DNA of 64,000 bases, taken from CAVUMR01 sp963742715. GTDB lineage: Bacteria; Actinomycetota; Actinomycetes; Mycobacteriales; Micromonosporaceae. Made by a program: the position numbers and the translations under genes. Within the stretch, counting starts at the first letter, position 1, and each line of letters starts with the position of its first letter. The notes under the pieces were generated by a model. That model saw nothing but the letters and a program-made list of their open reading frames with translations. It ran no database searches and was not told the origin of the DNA. The stretch spans positions 682,001 to 746,000 of the forward strand of contig CAVUMR010000003.1 of assembly GCA_963742715.1 (NCBI GenBank). Reading direction: 5' to 3'. Below, one piece after another: positions 25,652 through 33,382 of this stretch.

Positions 25652-28036
25652 TCAACTGATGGGGTGGGCACCCGGCCATGGCCACGCGGGCCGGGGGTCG
25701 CGGAACTGCAGTCGAAGTTCGGAGAAGTAGCGCTGGCCGGTACCGTCCGGCACCCAGGCGTCGTCCGGGTCGGGCAGCATCTCGCTGACCACGACGGGTA
25801 CGTCCGGTCCACCGGAGAGGTGCGCGGCGCGCAGCATCGCGGCCAGCGAGCCCACGTACAGCGGGCTGCTGAAGTCCACGTAGCACGGCTTGGTCTCGGT
25901 GCCGATCTTGACGTACACCCGCTCGGGCAGCCCCAGCGACCGGCGCCAGCGCCGAGCGGTCAGGTACCGGTCCGGGTGCGGTGCCTTGTCGGCGAGGCCG
26001 GTACCGCCGACCGTGGTACGCCAGGTCTCCCGCGCCACCACCAGCCGGTCGATGGTGATGCGCGGGCAGTGCCCGGCCGCCGCGACCAGCTTGAAACCGT
26101 CCACCGCGTGCATCGCGACGAGCCCGGCGAACACCTCGATCAGCGGCCAGCGCCGGCCATCCGGCACGGAGGCCCAGAGGTCGCCGTCCGTCTCGACGAC
26201 AATGGCCGCGGTGACCGGCAGCAGCCGGGACCGGTCCGCGCCGGGCGCCGCGACGAAGGCGAGGTCCACGTCGGTGTCGTTGTCCAGGGCCCGGCAGACC
26301 CGTCCGGTGTACCGGGGCCAGTCGACCGGGAACAGCGGCAGCACCTGGCCGGGCCCGCGGTCGGCGGCGAGCGCGTCCCGCAGCTCCTCCGGCGCCGGAT
26401 GTCCGGGCAGGAACGCGGAGTTGTCGAAGGTCGGCCAGGCGGTGTGCATCTCGCCCATCACCACGGTGAACTCGCCGCGACCGACCGCGTCCACGTCCGG
26501 CGCACAGATGTGCAGGTCAGGACTGTGGGTACGGGCCGCCGACCAGCCCGGCCGGTCGGCCGGGAACACCTCGTCGACCTGCGCGGCCAACTCGGCGGCG
26601 GACACCGTCAGCCGGGACTGCCCGGGCACCAGCCGGTCCAACCCGAACAGGCCGGCCCAGCGCCGGGCGAACTCGGCGGCCACCCCGTCCACCGGGCGTT
26701 CGCCGCCGCCGAACAACATGCCCTGGGCCAGAAACCACAACTCCCCCAGGGGTACGCCGTGCGGCTCCCGGGTCGGGTCGGTCGAGGCGGTGGCCGGCAG
26801 GTCGGCGGCGAGATCGGCGTACAGCTCGCGCAGCGCCCCGGTGTACACGTCGGCGAGCGCGGCGGTGAGCCAGCGGGCCGCCTGCAGCAGTACCGCCATC
26901 GGCTCGGCTATCGCGTCCAGTACCGCGCCGCCGAACACGACGTCGAGGTCCCGGGTGGTGTCCTCGTAACAGAGCGCGCGCCCGGCGTACATCTGTCCGG
27001 ACCGGTGCCGGGTCTCGCCGCCGGTGACCGCGACGAACTCCTCGTCGAGTCGGGCCAGCGCGGCGGCCAGCGCGATCGGGTCACCGGCGGCCGCGGCGAC
27101 CGCGTCCCGGGCGGCCACCAGCCGGTCGAACCCGGACCGGGCGAGCTTGCGGGCCGCGTCGTCGGCGATCGCGTCGATCCCGGCCGCGAGCACCTGCTCC
27201 GCCCGGGGGTGCTGGGGCAGGTCGAGCCCCCAGTGCAGCACCTGCTGCTCGACCATCCGGTCGAGTACGAGGTACACGTCGGCTTCCTTGCGCAACCCGA
27301 GCGCCGGATCGGCACAGGCGTCGCGGGCCACCTCCACCGCACTGCGCTGCCCGTCGCACCGGGCCAGCACCGCGGCTTCCACTTTGGACAGTGGCAGCGG
27401 CGCCTGGGTCGGCCGCCGGACCTGCCGACCAGCGATGGTCAACTGCGGCGCCAGCCCGACCGGGAGCCACGGGCGTACCACCGGATCGGTGGCGAGCACC
27501 TCGGCGTACGCGGCGACCGCCCGGTACTCGAAGAAGACGAACCGGTCGCGCACGACCCCGGGGCCGGTGCGCAACGTGACCGGCGGTGCCTCCGGGTCGA
27601 GCGTGACCCAGTCGATCGGACCGAAGAAGCCGATCGTCTCGTTCTTCGCGCAGTACCGCTGCCAGTACCGCGCGACCACCTCCTCGCGGATCCGGCGCTT
27701 GGCGTTGCGCCGGCCGTCCGGACCGCCCTTGACCAGCCCGTCGAGGGCGTACAGCGCGTTGGTGTTCTGCCAGGTGATCGCCTCCCGGAAGCGCGGGTCG
27801 GCGGCGATCTCGCAGGCCACCCGGCCGCACTCGTGGGCGGCGGCGGTGTACGCCTCGACGAAGGCGTCCCGGGTCTCGGCGTCGTCGAGGTGCGCGTCCG
27901 CGCTGGCGGCACAGGTGGGCGCGGCGAGAAGGTCGAGCCCGTCGACCCCGAAGCCGGTGGTACGCAGCAGGGCGGTACGCCAGACCTGCCAGTCGGTACC
28001 GGGAATTCGAACCAGATGGGCCGTGCCGGCCGTCAC
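25652..28036 (-). CDS. LanB-type glutamylation / tRNA-dependent ligase domain protein
   Basis: 794 residues from GTG 28036 with GGGGAG upstream. The lantibiotic dehydratase N-terminal domain is recognised by RIREEVVARYWQRYCAKNETIGFFGP and, at the end, by YVDFSSPL, SEMLPDPDDAWV and FSELRLQF. The separate elimination domain of full-length LanB (~1000 residues) is absent. Such proteins either glutamylate Ser/Thr using Glu-tRNA with a partner lyase, as in thiopeptide pathways, or are peptide aminoacyl-tRNA ligases (PEARLs). No lyase is found in this window. It leads an operon with the PKS. LanB homologues also occur in the NRPS/PKS-containing lymphostin locus. Confidence 0.88.
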   Translation of the reverse strand: MTAGTAHLVRIPGTDWQVWRTALLRTTGFGVDGLDLLAAPTCAASADAHLDDAETRDAFVEAYTAAAHECGRVACEIAADPRFREAITWQNTNALYALDGLVKGGPDGRRNAKRRIREEVVARYWQRYCAKNETIGFFGPIDWVTLDPEAPPVTLRTGPGVVRDRFVFFEYRAVAAYAEVLATDPVVRPWLPVGLAPQLTIAGRQVRRPTQAPLPLSKVEAAVLARCDGQRSAVEVARDACADPALGLRKEADVYLVLDRMVEQQVLHWGLDLPQHPRAEQVLAAGIDAIADDAARKLARSGFDRLVAARDAVAAAAGDPIALAAALARLDEEFVAVTGGETRHRSGQMYAGRALCYEDTTRDLDVVFGGAVLDAIAEPMAVLLQAARWLTAALADVYTGALRELYADLAADLPATASTDPTREPHGVPLGELWFLAQGMLFGGGERPVDGVAAEFARRWAGLFGLDRLVPGQSRLTVSAAELAAQVDEVFPADRPGWSAARTHSPDLHICAPDVDAVGRGEFTVVMGEMHTAWPTFDNSAFLPGHPAPEELRDALAADRGPGQVLPLFPVDWPRYTGRVCRALDNDTDVDLAFVAAPGADRSRLLPVTAAIVVETDGDLWASVPDGRRWPLIEVFAGLVAMHAVDGFKLVAAAGHCPRITIDRLVVARETWRTTVGGTGLADKAPHPDRYLTARRWRRSLGLPERVYVKIGTETKPCYVDFSSPLYVGSLAAMLRAAHLSGGPDVPVVVSEMLPDPDDAWVPDGTGQRYFSELRLQFRDPRPAWPWPGAHPIS

Positions 28037-28039
28037 GCG

Positions 28040-28207
28040 TCACTCCCCGCCGGGGTCGCCGTCACTCGTCGCACCGCTGTCGCGGTCACCGGCCACTCCC
28101 TGTCGTGCCGGCCGTCCCGCCCGTACGGGCAGCTTGCTCGAGCCGGCCAGCGGCCATCGGTGACCCTCCGCATCGGCGGTCGCGACGATCAGATTCTGGG
28201 CGCCCAC
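28040..28207 (-). CDS. Possible 55-residue peptide gene upstream of LanB (candidate substrate or scaffold)
   Basis: A GTG at 28207 opens a 55-codon frame (VGAQNLIVATADAEGH...SDGDPGGE) whose TGA ends 3 bp before the LanB GTG; the LanB ribosome site sits in its last codons, as in translational coupling. It begins ~45-50 nt after the predicted promoter start. It has no Cys but several Ser/Thr. Third-position GC is lower than in neighbouring genes, and no precursor family is recognised. It could equally be an untranslated leader. Confidence 0.3.
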   Translation of the reverse strand: MGAQNLIVATADAEGHRWPLAGSSKLPVRAGRPARQGVAGDRDSGATSDGDPGGE

Positions 28208-28262
28208 GGAAAGCCTGCTACCGCACTTGGATAGAGCCAGGTCGATTGGGGCGACGCAACCT

Positions 28263-28291
28263 CTTATATCGCGTTTCCGCAACACAGTCGA
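28263..28291 (-). promoter_or_regulatory. Candidate promoter of the LanB-PKS operon
   Basis: Minus strand: TCGACT (28291-28286), 17-bp spacer, TATAAG (28268-28263). It is the best -10 match seen near the cluster, in a short lower-GC segment. It implies a leader of about 215 nt before LanB. Confidence 0.55.
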
Positions 28292-28396
28292 GGACGGTCC
28301 CATCAGGCCGGGCGCCAAAAAGGGCCATTCCGGTCAGTTGCCGCGCCGCGCTGACAACTGATCCGGCCGGACCTCTGTCCCTGGCGGGTCCGCAAC

Positions 28397-29524
28397 TCAG
28401 GGTGACTGCCCGGGCAGTCGGATCGCCATGGTGGGCGCCTCGGCCAGCACCGAGGTGTACCCGGCCTCGCCGGCACCGGTGGACCGGTCCGCCCGGGCGA
28501 CCTCGACCCCGTCGTAGAGCGCCACGGTGTCCCACTCGCCGACCCACTGCTGCTGGCCGCGGGTGAGCGGCATCCGCTGTGGCTCGTCGTCCGGGCCGGT
28601 ACGGGTGAGCAGTGTGGTGCCGTTGGTGCTCAGGTCACCGACCGCCAGCCCGCCGTTGTGCAGCTGCAGTACGACGTGGTTGCGGCTGACCCGGCCGGCG
28701 TTCTCCTCGTCCAGCAACGGGCCGAGCATCACGCCGCCCTGGTCGTCCGGCGACCGGCCCACCACGATCGGGCGCGCCCCGGACACCGCGAACCGGAGCC
28801 GGGCCATGCCGCCGATCCGCACGATCATCGGGATCGCCGGTGGTCGCGGACCGGCGTCGGTCAGCCGCTCGCCGTGCCGCGGGCAGACCGGCACCCGCTT
28901 GCGCAACCGGGGTGGCGGCTGGTTGGCCGGCCGGCCGGGATCGAAACTCGGGCAGCCGGGCGCCGGGCAGCGCCACAGCCGCTCGGCCGCGGCCCGCGCG
29001 GCCGGGTCGACCTCCACCGGCCAGCGGGAGATTCCGGGGGTACCGGCTCCGCCCGCCGCCATCAGCACCGCGCCACCGGCGCCGGGCAGTGGTACGAGCA
29101 GCCGCTCCGGCGCCGCGCCCAGCCACGGGTGCTGGCTGGCGTACCCGGAGTAGTCGACGCGGCTGATCACCGGCAGCCCGGTGTGCGCGGCGACCTCCAG
29201 CACCCGATCCTCCAGACCGGGTACCAGCTCCACCAGCCCGTCATCGGCCCAGCGGCGGACCACCATCTTCTCGTTCGACGTCAGCGCGTTGTCCGCCAGC
29301 AGCGCCCGGTCGGCGACCGCGTACAGCAGTACCGTGCCGTCCCCGAGGTGCTGCGCCAGCGCGTCGATCATCATGCCCAGCCGCAGCAGGTTCGCCGGGC
29401 GGCCGCCATCCAGCTCCAGATGCCGGATCACCGACTCCAGATCCACCACGGCGCTGGCGAGCACCGGATCGGTGGACAGGTGCTCCTCGATCGTGTCCAG
29501 CGCCCGGGTGACCTCGAACCTCAT
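28397..29524 (-). CDS. FHA-domain protein with zinc-binding cysteines
   Basis: 375 residues; ATG 29524 behind GGGAGGG (ten extra upstream codons rejected). The C-terminal FHA domain (~250-340) shows VVGRSPDD, GRVSRNHVVLQL and GDLSTNGT, which binds phosphothreonine peptides. The middle has CPAPGCPSF and VCPRHGERL, a likely zinc site. Residues 1-170 are alpha/beta with LLYAVADRALLADNALTS and PVISRVDYSGY, vaguely like a PIN/NYN-type fold, which is inference only. Such proteins usually read Ser/Thr kinase output; no kinase gene is in view. Followed by the GGDEF-EAL gene in the upstream direction, 88 bp away. Confidence 0.85.
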   Translation of the reverse strand: MRFEVTRALDTIEEHLSTDPVLASAVVDLESVIRHLELDGGRPANLLRLGMMIDALAQHLGDGTVLLYAVADRALLADNALTSNEKMVVRRWADDGLVELVPGLEDRVLEVAAHTGLPVISRVDYSGYASQHPWLGAAPERLLVPLPGAGGAVLMAAGGAGTPGISRWPVEVDPAARAAAERLWRCPAPGCPSFDPGRPANQPPPRLRKRVPVCPRHGERLTDAGPRPPAIPMIVRIGGMARLRFAVSGARPIVVGRSPDDQGGVMLGPLLDEENAGRVSRNHVVLQLHNGGLAVGDLSTNGTTLLTRTGPDDEPQRMPLTRGQQQWVGEWDTVALYDGVEVARADRSTGAGEAGYTSVLAEAPTMAIRLPGQSP

Positions 29525-29612
29525 CCGCCCTCCCGATCCGCCGTACCGCCACACCGGACTGCCGGTGCGAGGGGTCGCGGGGTGCGCCCGCCCGTGCGGG
29601 TGCCGGCCATCA

Positions 29613-31916
29613 TCATGCCGGCGGGATCATGCCGGCGCCGGCCCGGCCCAGGATCCCGGCCGGACCTGTGGCCGGATCGGTAGCCGGACCGGTCCCGGCC
29701 GGTGCGCCGGACGGTGCCGCGGCGAGCAGGCCGTCCACCTGCTCCGGCGGTACCGGCCGGGCGAAGTGCCAGCCCTGCCCGGCATCACAGCCGAGTGCCC
29801 GCAGCCGGTCCCGCTGTACCGCGGTCTCGACTCCCTCGGCGGTGACGGTGAGCCCGAGCAGGTGCGCGAGGGTCACCAGCGTCGCCACGATCTGCTCGTC
29901 CACCTGATCCGAGCCGGACTCCTCGCGCATCCCCTCCACGAACGAGCCGGCCAGCTTCAGCTCGTGTACCGGCAGGCTGCGCAGGTACACCAGATTGGAG
30001 TACCCGGTGCCGAAGTCGTCGATCGCGATCCGTACCCCCATCGCGGCCAGCGCGTGCAGGGTGGCCAGCGGCTCGTCCGCGGTACCCATGACCGCGCTCT
30101 CGGTCAGCTCGAGCTGCAGCGCCCGGGCCGGCAGACCGGTCTCCTCGAGGATCCGGGCGACATCTCCGAGCAGGCTCGGATCGCGGGACTGCCGGGCGGC
30201 CACGTTCACACTGACGAACGGGGCGTCCGACCGCTGGTCGGCCCATCGCCGGGCCTGCTGGCAGGCCTGTTCGAGCACCCACCGGCCGAGCGGCACGATG
30301 AGCCCGGTCTCTTCGGCCAGTTCGATGAACTTGTCCGGCGGCAGCCGGCCGAACTCGGGATGGTCCCACCGCACCAACGCTTCCATGCCGCGGATGCGAC
30401 CGTCGACGAGCGACACCAGCGGCTGGTACTCCAGGGTGAACTCGCCCCGCTCCAGCGCCGCAGGCATCCGCGCCGACAGGGTGTACCGGGCCACCTCGCT
30501 GGCGTTGCGGTCCGGGTCGAACAGCGCCCACCGGCCCTTGCCGTCGGACTTCGCCCAGTACAGCGTGATGTCGGCGGCCCGCATCACCTCGGCCGGATCG
30601 CTGCCGGCGACCGGACGCTCGACGATGCCGATGCTGGCCGACACGGTCAGCTCGTGACCGCCGAGGCGTACCGGTCGGGCCACCACGTCGAGTACCTGGT
30701 CGCCCAGTTCACACACCTGGTCGGTACCGGTGGAGTCGGCGACCAGGATGACGAACTCGTCGCCGCCCATCCGGGCCACCAGGTGCCCCATTCCGGTCAC
30801 GCACTGGTCGAGCCGCTGCGCCACGGCTACCAGCAGCTCGTCGCCGATGTCGTGACCGAGGCTGTCGTTGATGACCTTGAAGCCGTCCAGGTCGAGGAAG
30901 CACACGCCGACCCGCGATCCGGCCGAGGCACCGTCGTACACCTCGGCGAGCCGCTCGAAGAACAGCGCCCGGTTCGGCAACCCGGTCAGCGGATCGTGCA
31001 GTGCCTGGTACCGCAGCCGGGTCTGCAGCCGGTACCGCTCGGTGACGTCCTCGCCCATCGCGACCACGTAGCTGGGCGTGCCGTCCTCCTTGCGTACCAG
31101 CGAGATCGCCAGCAGCCCCCAGAGCACCTCGCCGTCACTGCGGACGAACCGCCGCTCCAGCCGCAGGTGGTCGGTCATGCCGGTGACGAGCTTGCCGTAC
31201 ACCTGCTCCCGTACCGCGTCCCGATCCTCCGGATGTACCAGGTCGAGAACGTCCTTGCCGTACAGCTCCTCCACGCTGTACTGCAGCATCTCGGTGAGCG
31301 CGTGGTTGGCGTCGAGCAGCTTGCCGTACACGTCGCCGATCCCGATGCCGATCGCGGCGCCGGCGAAGACGGCCCGGAACCGCGCCTCGCTCTCCCGCAT
31401 CGCCTCCTCGGCCTGGGCCTGCGCAACCAGTGCGGCCCGGCGGATCGCCTCCTGTTCGGTGAGCGTCCGGTCCTGCAGTGCCTGCGCGTACCCGGCGGCG
31501 AGCGCACCGAGCAGCTGGGCCAGCCGCTGCGACACGTCGGGCCGATCGGTACCCGGCTCGGGGCCGGGCCAGGAAGACGGCAGCGCGGCGGTCAGGTGCC
31601 CGCCGAGCACCATGATCGTCCGGTTGACCGTTTCCGCGCTGGTGAAGTGCGCCTCCACCAGGGAGGTACCGACCTCGCGGGCCGGCCACACGGTGAACGG
31701 CTCGGCCACCATCGCCTCGACCAGCCGGCCGGCGAGAACGGCGAGGTGGCGCTCCAGGCCGGCCCGGCTGAGCGGCACGTAGCTGGTACCGGCCACCGCC
31801 GCCGCCCACCGGCGGGCCAGCCCGGTGAGCGCGTCAGGGGGTACCGGCTGGGCCGCCCCGGCCGCGCCACCGTCCCGACCGGGCGGGTCGGGGTGGCCGT
31901 GGGCCGGGTTGGTCAT
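29613..31916 (-). CDS. PAS-GGDEF-EAL cyclic di-GMP enzyme
   Basis: 767 residues; ATG 31916 behind GGAG. An N-terminal helical region (~1-170) is followed by PAS (EARFRAVFAGAAIGIGIGDVYG, ~175-300), GGDEF (~310-470, intact RMGGDEF) and EAL (~490-740). EAL residues for metal and catalysis are kept: MEALVRW, VNVAARQ, LELTES, DDFGTGYSNL, AEGVET and GQGWHF. The usual Asp of LKID is Ala (LKLAGSF). Both cyclase and phosphodiesterase sites look competent. No transmembrane segment is seen, so cytoplasmic. Actinomycete homologues control development. The methyltransferase gene upstream ends 13 bp before this ATG. Confidence 0.94.
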   Translation of the reverse strand: MTNPAHGHPDPPGRDGGAAGAAQPVPPDALTGLARRWAAAVAGTSYVPLSRAGLERHLAVLAGRLVEAMVAEPFTVWPAREVGTSLVEAHFTSAETVNRTIMVLGGHLTAALPSSWPGPEPGTDRPDVSQRLAQLLGALAAGYAQALQDRTLTEQEAIRRAALVAQAQAEEAMRESEARFRAVFAGAAIGIGIGDVYGKLLDANHALTEMLQYSVEELYGKDVLDLVHPEDRDAVREQVYGKLVTGMTDHLRLERRFVRSDGEVLWGLLAISLVRKEDGTPSYVVAMGEDVTERYRLQTRLRYQALHDPLTGLPNRALFFERLAEVYDGASAGSRVGVCFLDLDGFKVINDSLGHDIGDELLVAVAQRLDQCVTGMGHLVARMGGDEFVILVADSTGTDQVCELGDQVLDVVARPVRLGGHELTVSASIGIVERPVAGSDPAEVMRAADITLYWAKSDGKGRWALFDPDRNASEVARYTLSARMPAALERGEFTLEYQPLVSLVDGRIRGMEALVRWDHPEFGRLPPDKFIELAEETGLIVPLGRWVLEQACQQARRWADQRSDAPFVSVNVAARQSRDPSLLGDVARILEETGLPARALQLELTESAVMGTADEPLATLHALAAMGVRIAIDDFGTGYSNLVYLRSLPVHELKLAGSFVEGMREESGSDQVDEQIVATLVTLAHLLGLTVTAEGVETAVQRDRLRALGCDAGQGWHFARPVPPEQVDGLLAAAPSGAPAGTGPATDPATGPAGILGRAGAGMIPPA

Positions 31917-31929
31917 CCGCTCCGTCCGG

Positions 31930-32733
31930 TCATGTCCTGCGCCCCACCCCGCCGTACGTCACCTGCTGCGGCGCCTCGCCGATCGGCTCGGATCCGTCCG
32001 GGCGCCACAGCGGCTGGTACACCACGCCCGGCTCGACCAGCTCGAATCCGTTGAACAGCGCGACGATCTCGTCGTGCGACCGGGACACCAGTGGGTTGGC
32101 CGAACGGGCGTACAGCTGGACCAGCTTGTCCGAGCGGACCGGCTCGTTGTCGTGGCTGCCGTGCGAGACGACCAGGAAGCTGCCGGTGACGAGCTGCTCG
32201 GCGTACCGCCCGATGAGCCCGGTGGGGTCGTCAGAGTCCGGTACGAAGTGCAGCAGCGCGACCATCAGCAGCCCGACCGGCTGGCTCAGGTCGATCAGCT
32301 CGCGCAGGTGCGGGTCCCCCAGTACCTGCTCGGGTTGGCGCAGGTCGGCCTGCACGACCACGGTCCGCGGGTTGCCGGAGAGGATCTCGCGGCTGTGCGC
32401 CACCGCGATCGGGTCGATGTCGACGTACGCCACCCGGGCTTCCGGGTCGGCTTCCTGGGCGACCTCGTGCACGTTGCCGACGGTCGGGATGCCGGAGCCG
32501 ATGTCGATGAACTGGCGGACGCCGACGTCGATCAGGTACCGCACCGCCCGCCGCAGGAACGCCCGGTTCTCCTGCATGAGCTGGGGCAGGTCGGGGAGGA
32601 TCTCGATCGCCTGCCGGGCCATCTCCCGGTCGACCGCGAAGTTGTGCGAGCCGCCGAGGAAGTAGTCGTACACCCGCGCCGCGCTCGGTCGTTCCGGGTC
32701 ACCCGCGCCAAGCGCTGTCCGGCCCACGCTCAC
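31930..32733 (-). CDS. DUF574-type SAM-dependent methyltransferase
   Basis: 267 residues from GTG 32733 with AAGGGG upstream. The family signature PSAARVYDYFLGGSHNFAVDREMA opens the protein. The SAM site is FIDIGSGIPTVGNVHEVAQ with the acidic strand VAYVDIDPIAVAH. Many actinomycetes carry tens of paralogues with unknown substrates; some modify natural products. It lies 13 bp upstream of the c-di-GMP gene in the same direction, so may be cotranscribed. Confidence 0.92.
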   Translation of the reverse strand: MSVGRTALGAGDPERPSAARVYDYFLGGSHNFAVDREMARQAIEILPDLPQLMQENRAFLRRAVRYLIDVGVRQFIDIGSGIPTVGNVHEVAQEADPEARVAYVDIDPIAVAHSREILSGNPRTVVVQADLRQPEQVLGDPHLRELIDLSQPVGLLMVALLHFVPDSDDPTGLIGRYAEQLVTGSFLVVSHGSHDNEPVRSDKLVQLYARSANPLVSRSHDEIVALFNGFELVEPGVVYQPLWRPDGSEPIGEAPQQVTYGGVGRRT

Positions 32734-32929
32734 CTGCCCCTTCTCGCCTCCCCCGACCTCTGGGTACCGGGATCATACGGCGGTACGACGAATCCCGAAT
32801 ACCGCAAACTACCCAAACCGGGCTCGACGGCCATCGATGTCTTGCTGACCTTCCGCGGGTCGGCCGGACGACTCCCCGGCGAACCTCACCGGCAGGAGGC
32901 GCCGCGTCACGACCCGCGACCGTGGCCGA

Positions 32930-33100
32930 CCGCCGGCCTGGCGCCGGCCCTGGAGCTGGCCGACCGCCCGCCTGGCGCTGGCCCTGGAGCTGGCCGACCG
33001 CCCGCCTGGCGCCGGCCTGCGCTAGTTGGCCTGGCCCGGCGCTGGCCCAGCCCTGGCCCGACGCTGGCCCGGCGCTGGCCTGCGCTAGTTGGCCTGGCGC
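32930..33100. repeat. GC-rich direct repeats upstream of the nickel transporter operon
   Basis: Copies of ctggagctggccgaccgccc alternate with cctggcgctggcc-type units, and cctgcgctagttggcctggc occurs twice (near 33018 and 33079). The array lies between the divergent methyltransferase gene and the two regulatory palindromes. Confidence 0.8.
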
Positions 33101-33123
33101 TTATTGCAAGAGACTTGCAATAA
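33101..33123. promoter_or_regulatory. Nur-type nickel operator, site 1
   Basis: A perfect inverted repeat with 10-bp arms and a 3-base centre; its core is TTGCAA (33104-33109), N5, TTGCAA (33115-33120). This matches the box known for Nur, the Fur-family nickel regulator of Streptomyces (tTGCaa-N5-ttGCAA). It lies 260 bp before the transporter genes. Confidence 0.75.
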
Positions 33124-33170
33124 TGGATTACCGGCAGGAAGGATCCCTGGCTGTTGCTGGCGTGTGACTA

Positions 33171-33187
33171 TTGCCGGGAAGTTGCAA
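33171..33187. promoter_or_regulatory. Nur-type operator, site 2 (one degenerate half)
   Basis: TTGCCG-N5-TTGCAA, with the same 17-bp geometry as site 1 and one imperfect half. The centres are 67 bp apart. Confidence 0.55.
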
Positions 33188-33235
33188 CAAGCTCCGGAGC
33201 GGACGGCTCCGAATCAGGGTGGAGGCCCCCTCACC

Positions 33236-33375
33236 AGGCCGGCGACCAGGCCAGGTGAGCGACAGCCAGGCCACCGGTCCGGCGACCTGGCCGGATGAGC
33301 GACAGCAAGGCCACCAGCCCGGCGACCGGGCACGGGGCGAACGACAGCAAGCGAGCGAGACCGGCGAGCGGGAGG
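33236..33375 (+). repeat. Direct repeats in the leader of the nickel transporter operon
   Basis: Three ~40-bp units, each with ccggcgac(c), gaggcc-like text and gagcgacagc(c/a)aggcca. They lie between the Nur-type sites and the start codon at 33383. Confidence 0.75.
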
Positions 33376-33382
33376 ACAGCGG

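Noticed and set aside
20470..25659. A 1729-codon plus-strand open frame opposite the PKS
   Set aside because: Antisense shadow of the PKS gene: Arg/Gly/Pro/His-rich with no domain pattern.
28040..28318. A 92-codon TTG-start version of the small frame before LanB
   Set aside because: Its start lies upstream of the predicted promoter, so most likely not within the transcript; only the GTG 28207 version is kept as a candidate.
33101..33382. Cobalamin riboswitch before the CbiMQO-like genes
   Set aside because: No B12-box-like element or expected stem order seen; Nur-type sites explain the control better.
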